A DNA stretch of 64,000 nt from an uncultured Oscillospiraceae bacterium (GTDB lineage: Bacteria > Bacillota > Clostridia > Oscillospirales > JAAYXM01). A program made the translations under genes and the position numbers. Under the pieces are notes generated by a model. The model had not been told where the DNA came from and searched no databases. It saw only the letters and a program-made list of their open reading frames with translations. Positions 25,047 through 31,986 of this stretch are shown here, piece by piece (within the stretch, counting starts at the first letter, position 1; every line of letters starts with the position of its first letter). The DNA is taken from assembly GCA_934646115.1 (NCBI GenBank), contig CAKUEM010000001.1, positions 1 to 64,000 on the forward strand, written 5' to 3'.

Positions 25047-26363
25047 ATGGCGCTCGTTGCCTATTCCCCCGCGCTGGTGCTTCTGTTTGTCTGGGCGCTG
25101 CTCTGGATTTTGATGGATCTGCACGTCCGTGATCTCACGCGGGCGCAGCGCTGGATCATGCCCGTTTCTATCGTGGTGCTTGCCGTGCTCAACCATCTGC
25201 TGCGGCTGCAGCTCGGCTCTGCCGTTTATGGAAAAACCATCGCGTTCACCATGCATCTCCCCATCTTTTTTCTGTTTTTGTATCTCTCAAAATGCGGCGT
25301 GATAAAAATGGCGTTTATGATCCTTTCCGCGCTGATTTTTTCTGCGCTCACCGTAATGGTCAGCGATCTGGTGCGTTTTTTCTTCTCCACGTCGCGCACG
25401 GCGCTGCTCGTCAGCAATCTGTGCGCCTACGCCGTCGTGCTGCTGCTCGTGCAGTTCGTGTTCCGGCGCGGTGTGAGCTACCTGCTAAAATATGGCGATA
25501 ATCGCATGTTTTTGCTGTTTTCGCTGGTTCCGATTTTATACTATATCTATGTGTTTGCCATTATGAATGTCCCACACGCGCCGCCCGCAACAATCAGCGA
25601 GCTGCTCGTGTTATACCTGCCCACGATGCAAGTGTTTGTATTTTATTTCCTGCTGCTTTATGTTTATAAAAACCTGAGCGAGCGAAAAAGCCTTGAAGCC
25701 GCGCAGTCGGCGCTTTCGCAGGAGCTGGACGCAGCGGCAGAGCAGGTTGCGCTTTTAAACCATGCACAGGCGCAAAGCGCCGTGTATCAGCACGATATGC
25801 GCCACCATCTTTCTATTTTAAATAGCTTTCTACTTGCCGGGCAGGCGCAGCAGGCGGAGGAATATATCCATAAGGTGCAGCATGATCTGGAAACGATCAC
25901 GCCGCGGCACTATTGCGAAAATGAGCTGGTCAATCTGCTGTGCTCCTCGTTTTCCAATAAGGCGGAGCAGCTGCACGTGCAGCTTCTTTGCGAGGTGCGG
26001 CTTCCCAAAACGCTTGGCATCTCTGATACGGAGCTGTGCTCGCTGCTGTCCAATGGGCTGGAAAATGCACTGCGCGCCGCCGCTGAACTGGAGGAGGACA
26101 ATCGGCGCGTGCAGCTGTATTGCGGGCTGCGACTGGGCAAGCTTTTGATCGAGATTAAAAACCCCTATGCGGGGGCGGTGAAAATGCAGGGCGGCGTCCC
26201 GGTTTCCAACCGTACCGGACATGGCTATGGCTGCCGTAGTATGCAAACAATCGCCGAGCGGCGCGGCGGACTGTGTGCGTTCAAGGCGGAAAATGGCGTG
26301 TTTCAGCTTCAGCTGATCCTGCCGATGAAGATGGGCGCAGAAGCCCCGTCTCCCTATGCCTAA
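25047..26363 (+). CDS. AgrC-like GHKL sensor histidine kinase
   Basis: 438 residues. Six or seven N-terminal membrane helices (about residues 1-210) form the sensor region. A coiled segment follows, then the phospho-acceptor histidine in VYQHDMRHHLSILNSFLL (about residue 251) and a GHKL ATPase domain: N-box LLSNGLENALRAA and G-box GHGYGCRSM. This is the plan of quorum- or peptide-sensing AgrC/ComD-type kinases (HPK10), but no peptide precursor gene is seen next to it. Its stop codon lies at the edge of the 45-bp repeat array. Confidence 0.9.
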   Translation: MALVAYSPALVLLFVWALLWILMDLHVRDLTRAQRWIMPVSIVVLAVLNHLLRLQLGSAVYGKTIAFTMHLPIFFLFLYLSKCGVIKMAFMILSALIFSALTVMVSDLVRFFFSTSRTALLVSNLCAYAVVLLLVQFVFRRGVSYLLKYGDNRMFLLFSLVPILYYIYVFAIMNVPHAPPATISELLVLYLPTMQVFVFYFLLLYVYKNLSERKSLEAAQSALSQELDAAAEQVALLNHAQAQSAVYQHDMRHHLSILNSFLLAGQAQQAEEYIHKVQHDLETITPRHYCENELVNLLCSSFSNKAEQLHVQLLCEVRLPKTLGISDTELCSLLSNGLENALRAAAELEEDNRRVQLYCGLRLGKLLIEIKNPYAGAVKMQGGVPVSNRTGHGYGCRSMQTIAERRGGLCAFKAENGVFQLQLILPMKMGAEAPSPYA

Positions 26364-26412
26364 CGATGTGCTGTTTCAGGCTTGGCAGCATGCCCCTGTC
26401 TGGCAGCAGCCT

Positions 26413-26609
26413 GCTCCGGGCGCGGCAGCGTGTGTTTGCAGTGCCTGACGGCGTGCTGCTCCAAGCGCGGCAACGTGTGTTTGCAGTGCCTGACGGCGTG
26501 CTGCTCCGGGCGCGGCAGCGTGTGTTTGCAGTGCCTGACGGCGTGCTGCTCCAAGCGCGGCAGCGCGTGTTTGCAGTGCCTGACGGTGTGCTGCTCCAAG
26601 TGCGATAGC
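26413..26609. repeat. 45-bp tandem repeat array (minisatellite)
   Basis: Four full 45-bp units (starting 26413, 26458, 26503, 26548) and a fifth partial one, differing at a few positions (CCGGG/CCAAG, GGCAG/GGCAA). A more degenerate copy can be traced back to about 26361, right at the kinase stop codon. Because 45 is divisible by three, long open frames arise on both strands, but none has a ribosome site or a recognisable domain. Probably non-coding. Confidence 0.9.
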
Positions 26610-26630
26610 GCCTTTTAATAAAAGTAAAAC

Positions 26631-26664
26631 TTAGCGGCGGAACGAAAAATCGTTCCGCCGCTTT
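26631..26664 (+). terminator. Terminator after the LytTR/kinase pair
   Basis: AGCGGCGGAACGA / TCGTTCCGCCGCT arms, A-rich loop, then TTTT. Confidence 0.8.
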
Positions 26665-26801
26665 TGGATCCGCACGTTCCGTATAAAGCAGCACACTGTG
26701 TGCTAATGTTGCAGCTTTAGTCTGTCCACCCCGTGCGGGGTGGGACATAAAGGTGGTCATATTGGCTTTACCTAACTCAATTTCAATCCACCCCCCGTGC
26801 T

Positions 26802-26866
26802 GCAATAGTAAAATAAAGGCAGACACATGGAAAACCACCATGTATCTGCCTTTATTTTACTATTGC
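26802..26866. repeat. Long hairpin with 29-bp arms
   Basis: Arms 26802-26830 and 26838-26866 match at 28 of 29 positions around AAAACCA. It is AT-rich apart from the tip, and too long and symmetrical for an ordinary terminator. Possibly a hairpin-type mobile element remnant. Confidence 0.85.
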
Positions 26867-26885
26867 ATAAACTGGTGGTTTGACC

Positions 26886-26930
26886 TGCCCCTTATAGGGG
26901 CTATTACCGGCATAGCCCCTATAAGGGGCA
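26886..26930. repeat. Perfect hairpin with 19-bp arms
   Basis: Arms TGCCCCTTATAGGGGCTAT (26886-26904) and its exact complement (26912-26930) around TACCGGC. Each arm is itself partly palindromic (CCCCTTATAGGGG). Hairpins of this kind occur at ends of IS200/IS605-type elements, but no transposase is next to it. Confidence 0.85.
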
Positions 26931-27158
26931 CCGAATTATATTATCGCATCACACGCACTGCCACCCGTAAACGGGTACAGGCAAAGCCTCTTCCTTCAAC
27001 ATCTTTTTCTCATTCAAATGTTTCCTCTCAACTATTTGCTTTCCTTCGGAAAGCCTCATGCTAAAGCTATTTTTCTTCCCCCGGTAGAACCGGGGGTTTA
27101 TTTCCACGCCTAAAGGCGCCAAAAAGAATGTCGGAGCAAAGCGAACTTTGCCCCGACA

Positions 27159-27235
27159 TGGTACGCCCGGCGGGATTCGAACCCACGACCCCTTGATTCG
27201 TAGTCAAGTACTCTATCCAGCTGAGCTACGAGCGC
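27159..27235 (-). tRNA. tRNA-Arg (anticodon ACG)
   Basis: Complete cloverleaf on the minus strand. Acceptor GCGCTCG/CGGGCGT, D-arm GCTC..GAGT, anticodon stem CTTGA/TCAAG with loop CTACGAA (anticodon ACG), T-arm GTGGGTTCGAATCCCGC. The CCA end appears to be encoded (27161-27159). Confidence 0.95.
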
Positions 27236-27428
27236 GCACCGCATTTGATGCTTGTCTATCATACCACAGCTTTTTAGGAAATGCAAGAGCGAAATTTGAA
27301 AAAACAGATTTTTTCTTGTAGGATTATAATACGTCTTGGACAAGTGGATAAAAAGAGTATGAGAGATAGGGCCTCATGGATTATAGTTAAGTTATCACAC
27401 ACTTTACCGTAAGGAGACCATATCCCTC

Positions 27429-27660
27429 ATGAGCAAGAGCATAACACAAGGCATGGCATATCGGTAATCCCTAATGAAGTGCGTAGAAAAATACGGCGCC
27501 AGCCGAAAGTGCAATAAAAGCCGGTCATACATCTATTTCCGGAAGCGGCGTTGAGACGAAAGTGCGGCGTCCCTTGCCTGCCAGTCCAGACAGCCGCACA
27601 GCCACCCGAACCAGAACACGGAGACTTCTTCGCTGGCGCTCTCCCGCAGAAATCACTGTC
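27429..27660 (+). pseudogene. Decayed DDE-type transposase N-terminal fragment
   Basis: Read in one frame from ATG 27429 (AAGGAG upstream), the translation is MSKSITQGMAYR, stop, SLMKCVEKYGASRKCNKSRS then YIYFRKRR, stop, then SLACQSRQPHSHPNQNTE. This resembles the helix-turn-helix start of IS481/IS3-like transposases (SLMKYAEKYG.., ..SLACQSRRPHSHPNQHT). Two in-frame stops and loss of the catalytic domain mark it as dead. The remainder of 27236-27880 has no gene. Confidence 0.65.
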
Positions 27661-27762
27661 CAATATGTTTGACAAACCTACAAAATTTAAAAAACAGATT
27701 TTTCCCTCTTTGCACGCATTGGGGCACAGACCTTAAAAAAATATTAAATTCCCATTTACCTC

Positions 27763-27791
27763 GCGACAAATGCACGTCTTTGTGGTATAAT
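27763..27791 (+). promoter_or_regulatory. Promoter-like sequence facing the ytxH-like gene
   Basis: GCGACA, 17-base spacer, TATAAT. A transcript from about 27798 would run antisense to the small gene at 27881-28051. No plus-strand gene starts nearby. Confidence 0.45.
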
Positions 27792-27880
27792 ATTTGCGAA
27801 TTGATCGCTGCGTCATGGCAATTGGCAAACGTGCATGCAAATCGACATGCCCGCTTATGTATGGGCCGCACAGCAGCCCA

Positions 27881-28051
27881 TCAATCGATCATGCTCTGGA
27901 AATTATCGATCATATTCCCCACAGCGCGGAGCGCGCGCCCGGCATTGCTCTTCATCGCCCGCTTGCTCTTCGCCGATTTCGGCATCAGCACGGCGGCGCA
28001 GGTCGCGCCTACTGCAAGTCCTGTGGTCATTCCTTTTATAAACGAATTCAT
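27881..28051 (-). CDS. YtxH-like small membrane protein
   Basis: 56 residues from ATG 28051 with GAGGGG upstream. One short hydrophobic glycine/alanine-rich segment (FIKGMTTGLAVGATCAAVLM) is followed by a basic stretch PKSAKSKRAMKSNAGRALRA and an amphipathic helix. It has the layout of YtxH-like small proteins common in Clostridia; function unknown. Divergent from the downstream lipoprotein gene. Confidence 0.75.
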   Translation of the reverse strand: MNSFIKGMTTGLAVGATCAAVLMPKSAKSKRAMKSNAGRALRAVGNMIDNFQSMID

Positions 28052-28142
28052 GATTACCCCTCGTTTCTGTTTTATTTTCGCTATTAGTATGCCCAAAATG
28101 ATGTAATATTGCATGTGAATGTTCTGGAAAAGGAGAAAAAAT

Positions 28143-28733
28143 ATGAAAAAGTTTTTATCACTCGCCACGTTGGTGCTGCTTTTGTTTTCGCTTTGCTCCT
28201 GCCTGCCCGGCGATGAAGAGGACGTGATCACGATCGACCCCACTGCCACGCCGCCCACCACGCGCGAGGAGCTGTATTCTTATTACGATCAGGTCCATCG
28301 CGGCATGACGCGCGCGGATGTCGAGGCGCTGTTCGGCAAGGGCGAAGCCAAGCAGGATGAAGACGGGCAAGAGACCTTTATCATGTATAAAAATGAGAAA
28401 AAAAGCGCGGGCGTAAACATCATTTACGCCTTTGACGACACGGTGCATTCTAAAATTCTCTATTATAACAAGGCTGCGGATCTTGTTCCGTTCTGCACGC
28501 CGTTTGACGAATCTAAAATTTCTGAGCTTGAGGAAAACATGCCGGTCTCGAAGGCGACAGAGGTGTTCGGCGGTCCCGGGCTTGAGATCGCCTGCGAATA
28601 CAGCGCGAACAGCCCAACCGATTATTCTAAGATCCTTTCCTGGTTCAACGCGGACGGAAGCAATTTCCAAATTCACACGAACAATGAGACCATCAGCCAG
28701 CGCGTGCTCAGCGTTGATCCATCGCGCCGCTGA
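28143..28733 (+). CDS. Lipoprotein with SmpA/BamE-like repeat
   Basis: 196 residues from ATG 28143 (AAGGAGAAAAAAT). Signal peptide with lipobox SLCSC; predicted outer-face lipoprotein. The mature part has YDQVHRGMTRADVEALFGKG and, 80 residues later, a similar MPVSKATEVFGGPG; both follow the SmpA/OmlA (BamE-like) pattern in which a short helix precedes LFG. It ends 17 bases before pyrB, so co-transcription with the pyrimidine genes is likely although no functional link is evident. Confidence 0.8.
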   Translation: MKKFLSLATLVLLLFSLCSCLPGDEEDVITIDPTATPPTTREELYSYYDQVHRGMTRADVEALFGKGEAKQDEDGQETFIMYKNEKKSAGVNIIYAFDDTVHSKILYYNKAADLVPFCTPFDESKISELEENMPVSKATEVFGGPGLEIACEYSANSPTDYSKILSWFNADGSNFQIHTNNETISQRVLSVDPSRR

Positions 28734-28750
28734 TCTGCGGAGGCAAGCTA

Positions 28751-29716
28751 ATGTTGTTAACAAAACGCAACCTGCTGGGGCTGAAAAATCTCTCGGCAGA
28801 TGAAATTCGCGAGGTGCTTCACAGCGCGGAAACAATGAAATTTACGCTGACGCAGCAATTAAAACGCGCGCCGCATCTGCTCGGAAAAAGCGTGGTTGAA
28901 ATTTTCGCGGGAGAAAGCATTCGCACCAAGCTCTCCTTTGAGCTGGCGGCAAAATATATGAGCGGCACGCTCTCTGCCATCAATGTTCCGATCCAGTCCA
29001 AGCGCGAGCGGATCTTAGATATCGCAACCGCGGTAGACCGTATGGGCGCAGACGCGATCATCCTGCGGCATCCGCTTTCCGGCGTGGCGGAGCTGGTTGC
29101 GCAGCATGTGAACGCCTCGGTCATCAACGCGGGCGATGGTATGAACGAGCATCCCACGCAGGCGCTGGTTGATCTTTTCACGATCTATCAAAAACGCGGC
29201 ACGATCAAGGGTCTGCGCGTTGCGATCGTGGGCGACGTGCTGCACAGCGGCGTGGCGCGCAGCAATATCTGGGGTCTTACATGCCTGGGCGCGGAGGTGC
29301 GCATCGGCGCGCCTGCAACGCTTGTTCCGCCGGGGATGGAGCAGCTTGGCGTTTCCGTTTTCCACACGGTGGAGGAAGCGCTTCTCGATGCAGACGTTGT
29401 GCTGGTCGTCAGCTTAAATCACGCCTGCGAAGGCACGATGTATCCCGACACGCGCGAATATGCGCGCTATTTCGGCGTGGATGAGGCGCGGCTCAGCTTT
29501 GCGGCGCCGGATGCGCTGATTTTGCATGCGCTGCCCGCTCGCCGCGGTGTGGAGCTGATGAGCAACGTGATCGAATCCAAGCAGTCTATGATTTCCGAGC
29601 AGGTGACAAACGGCGTTGCGGTCAAGATGGCGGTTCTGTATTTATATGTGCGCCGCCCGAACACGGCATATGAAATAAAATCTCAAAGAAATGAGGCGAA
29701 TGGATGCAGATTTTAA
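28751..29716 (+). CDS. pyrB: Aspartate carbamoyltransferase-like protein with altered active site
   Basis: 321 residues, ATG after GGAGGCAAG. The overall sequence is clearly PyrB (VINAGDGMNEHPTQALVDLF, GVARSNIWGL, EQVTNGVAVKMAVLYL), as is the context before pyrC and pyrF. However, several catalytic motifs differ. STRT, which binds carbamoyl phosphate, is SIRT. The HSRVARSN arginine (E. coli R167) is glycine. The LRxQxER aspartate-binding segment (R229) reads VVSLNHACEG. HPGPxNRG reads HALPARRG. R105 (LRHP) and H134 (EHPTQ) are kept. Either an enzyme with changed substrate, or an inactive paralogue. No pyrI follows. Confidence 0.85.
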   Translation: MLLTKRNLLGLKNLSADEIREVLHSAETMKFTLTQQLKRAPHLLGKSVVEIFAGESIRTKLSFELAAKYMSGTLSAINVPIQSKRERILDIATAVDRMGADAIILRHPLSGVAELVAQHVNASVINAGDGMNEHPTQALVDLFTIYQKRGTIKGLRVAIVGDVLHSGVARSNIWGLTCLGAEVRIGAPATLVPPGMEQLGVSVFHTVEEALLDADVVLVVSLNHACEGTMYPDTREYARYFGVDEARLSFAAPDALILHALPARRGVELMSNVIESKQSMISEQVTNGVAVKMAVLYLYVRRPNTAYEIKSQRNEANGCRF

Positions 29717-30996
29717 TTAAAAACGGACGTGTGATCAGCCCGGGCAATGCGATCGATGCGCAGCTCGACGTGCGCATTGCGGGCGATACGATCGCTGCGA
29801 TGCAGCCCGACCTGTCCCCTGAGGAGGGCGAGCGCGTGATTGATGCCTCCGGCAAGATCGTCGCGCCCGGGCTTGTGGATATTCACTGCCACCTGCGCGA
29901 GCCGGGCTATGAATATAAAGAAGATATCGAAAGCGGCACGCGCAGCGCGGCGCACGGCGGCTTTACCTCTATTGCCTGCATGCCAAACACCAATCCGGTC
30001 GCGGATAACGTAACCGTGATCGATTATATCAAGCACCGCGCGCAAACCGTGGGATGTGTCCATGTCTTTCCCATCGGCGCGATCACGCGCGGTCAGCGCG
30101 GCGAAGAAATGGCGCCGATCGGCGAGCTGAAATTTTCCGGCGCGGTCGCAGTCAGCGACGACGGGCGCCCGGTCATGAACGCAAACATGATGAAAAACGC
30201 CATGATCTATGCGGATATGTTCGATATTCCCGTGATCTCGCATTGCGAGGATCTTAACCTTGCGGCAGACGGTGTAATGCACGAGGGATTCATGGCAACG
30301 CGCCTTGGTCTCCGCGGGATCACGCCCGCGGCGGAAGAGGCGATGATCGCGCGCGATATCGTGCTCGCCTCGACCACGCATACGCGCATCCATATCGCGC
30401 ACGTCAGCACGCGCGGCTCGGTTGCGCTCGTGCGGGACGCGAAGCGCCGCGGCGTCCGTGTGACCTGCGAGACCTGCCCGCATTATTTTTCCCTGACCGA
30501 AGAAGCATGCGACGGCTATAATACACTGGCAAAAATGAACCCGCCGCTCCGCACCGCAGACGATGTGGAAGCGATCATCGAGGGGCTCTGCGACGGGACG
30601 ATCGACGCGATCGCAACCGACCACGCCCCGCATCACGAGGATGAAAAAAATCGCGAGTTTGACCTCGCGCCCAATGGGATCATCGGGTTTGAAACCGCGC
30701 TTCCGCTTGCAATGACACAGCTTTATCGAACCGGGCGCATGTCGCTTTCTGAAATTCTTGCGTGCATGACCTGCAAGCCGTCCTCCATTTTGCAGCTCAA
30801 TAAAGGCGTGCTGCAGCCCGGCGCAATGGCGGATCTTGTTCTGTTCGATCCAGAGCGCGCGTTTGTATTAGAGCGCGAATCGATCCAATCCAAGACGAAA
30901 AACACGCCGTTTCTCGGCAAAACGCTTTATGGCGCGGCGGACAGCACGATCGTCGCCGGAGCGCTTGTGCTGGAGAACGGCATGATGAAAAATTAG
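29704..30996 (+). CDS. pyrC: Dihydroorotase
   Basis: 430 residues; ATG overlaps the pyrB end by 13 bases, with GAGGCGA as ribosome site. Closes N-carbamoyl-aspartate to dihydroorotate. Class I features: metal-binding HCHLREPG, FTSIACMPNTNPV, HCED, HIAHVSTRGS and ATDHAPHHEDEK with the catalytic aspartate. All metal ligands I would expect are present, in contrast to the upstream PyrB. Followed 11 bases later by pyrF. Confidence 0.96.
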   Translation: MQILIKNGRVISPGNAIDAQLDVRIAGDTIAAMQPDLSPEEGERVIDASGKIVAPGLVDIHCHLREPGYEYKEDIESGTRSAAHGGFTSIACMPNTNPVADNVTVIDYIKHRAQTVGCVHVFPIGAITRGQRGEEMAPIGELKFSGAVAVSDDGRPVMNANMMKNAMIYADMFDIPVISHCEDLNLAADGVMHEGFMATRLGLRGITPAAEEAMIARDIVLASTTHTRIHIAHVSTRGSVALVRDAKRRGVRVTCETCPHYFSLTEEACDGYNTLAKMNPPLRTADDVEAIIEGLCDGTIDAIATDHAPHHEDEKNREFDLAPNGIIGFETALPLAMTQLYRTGRMSLSEILACMTCKPSSILQLNKGVLQPGAMADLVLFDPERAFVLERESIQSKTKNTPFLGKTLYGAADSTIVAGALVLENGMMKN

Positions 30997-31007
30997 GAGG
31001 CGCTGCC

Positions 31008-31922
31008 ATGTCGATGGATCTGTTGATTGAAAAAATTATTGAAAAGAAAAACCCGACCGTGGTCGGGCTGGACCCGAATTTAGACCAGATGCCCCCCGCG
31101 CTGATCGAAAAGCATGTTGCGCAGCATGGCGCAACGCTGACCGCCGCGGCGGAAGCGATTTATGAATTTAATACCGGACTGATCGATGCGGTATGCGAGC
31201 TCGTGCCCGCGGTCAAGCCGCAATCGGCATATTATGAGATGTACGGCCCTGCCGGCGTTGCGGCGCTCGCGCGCACGATGGAATATGCCCGCGCAAAAGG
31301 GCTTTATGTGATCGCAGACTGCAAGCGCAACGATATCGGCTCGACCGCCGCCGCTTACGCGCGCGCCTATTTGGGCGAGGTCACGATCGGCGGCGCAGCA
31401 CACGCGCCCTTCGCGGCGGACAGCATCACGGTCAACGGTTATCTGGGCTCTGACGGGCTGCGCCCATTCGTGGATGCGTGCCGCAGCGCGAAAAAAAGCA
31501 TGTTCGTGCTGGTAAAAACCTCAAACCCCTCGTCCTGCGAATTGCAGGATCTGGTGGTCAATGGGAAAACGATTTGCCGCACCATGGCGGAATCCGCCGC
31601 CGCGCTGGGGCAAGACACTGTTGGACAGCACGGCTATTCCGCCGTCGGCTTCGTGGTCGGCGCAACGCACCCGCAAGAGCTTTGCGAGCTGCGCGCGGCG
31701 TTTCCGCAGAGCTTTTTCCTCGTGCCCGGATATGGCGCGCAGGGCGCGACCGCGCGCGATATTCGCGGCGCGTTTGACGCAAACGGGCTTGGCGCGATCA
31801 TCAATTCCTCGCGTGGGATCATCTATGCCTGGAAGAGCGCCGGCGATCCAACCGGGGCAAATTTCCGCGAAGCGGCGCATGACGCGGCGCAGCGCATGAA
31901 GCAGGATCTTGCGATTTTTTAA
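31008..31922 (+). CDS. pyrF: Orotidine 5'-phosphate decarboxylase, type 2
   Basis: 304 residues, ATG seven bases after GGAGGCG. The long type 2 form. Motifs: TVVGLDPNLDQMP, VKPQSAYYEMYGP and the catalytic VIADCKRNDIGSTA (Lys-x-x-Asp), with FFLVPGYGAQGAT and NSSRGIIYAW near the end for phosphate binding. Makes UMP, the last step of the pathway. pyrD, pyrE and carAB are not in the window. Confidence 0.96.
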   Translation: MSMDLLIEKIIEKKNPTVVGLDPNLDQMPPALIEKHVAQHGATLTAAAEAIYEFNTGLIDAVCELVPAVKPQSAYYEMYGPAGVAALARTMEYARAKGLYVIADCKRNDIGSTAAAYARAYLGEVTIGGAAHAPFAADSITVNGYLGSDGLRPFVDACRSAKKSMFVLVKTSNPSSCELQDLVVNGKTICRTMAESAAALGQDTVGQHGYSAVGFVVGATHPQELCELRAAFPQSFFLVPGYGAQGATARDIRGAFDANGLGAIINSSRGIIYAWKSAGDPTGANFREAAHDAAQRMKQDLAIF

Positions 31923-31986
31923 TTTGACTGCATAAAAAAGCGCCGCGCAGAGTCTGCGCGGCGTAGGAATGTAAGGGGTATGGATC

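Larger units (their letters stand above)
26660..27118. other. Gene-free, hairpin-rich stretch
   Basis: No convincing coding sequence. Besides the two long hairpins it holds a row of compact stem-loops: ACCCGTAAACGGGT at about 26964, AGGCAAAGCCT at about 26979, GCTTTCCTTCGGAAAGC at about 27041, CCCCCGGTAGAACCGGGGG at 27078-27096 and GCCTAAAGGC at about 27108, plus GTCC/GGGAC at about 26724. It could be a decayed non-autonomous transposable element or a structured RNA; the sequence alone does not decide. Confidence 0.5.

Noticed and set aside
26413..26609. CRISPR array
   Set aside because: The units are contiguous 45-bp tandem copies with no unique spacers and no cas genes nearby.
26281..26841. 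Protein-coding frames across the 45-bp repeats on both strands
   Set aside because: The repeat length is a multiple of three, which keeps frames open by chance; no ribosome site, no domain, and one frame overlaps the kinase gene.
28052..28750. PyrR-binding attenuator before pyrB
   Set aside because: Only a 17-base gap separates the lipoprotein gene and pyrB, and no anti-terminator/terminator pair is seen.
31923..31986. Fluoride riboswitch before the CLC gene
   Set aside because: The region contains only a GCCGCGCAGA hairpin; the conserved fluoride aptamer bases are not seen.
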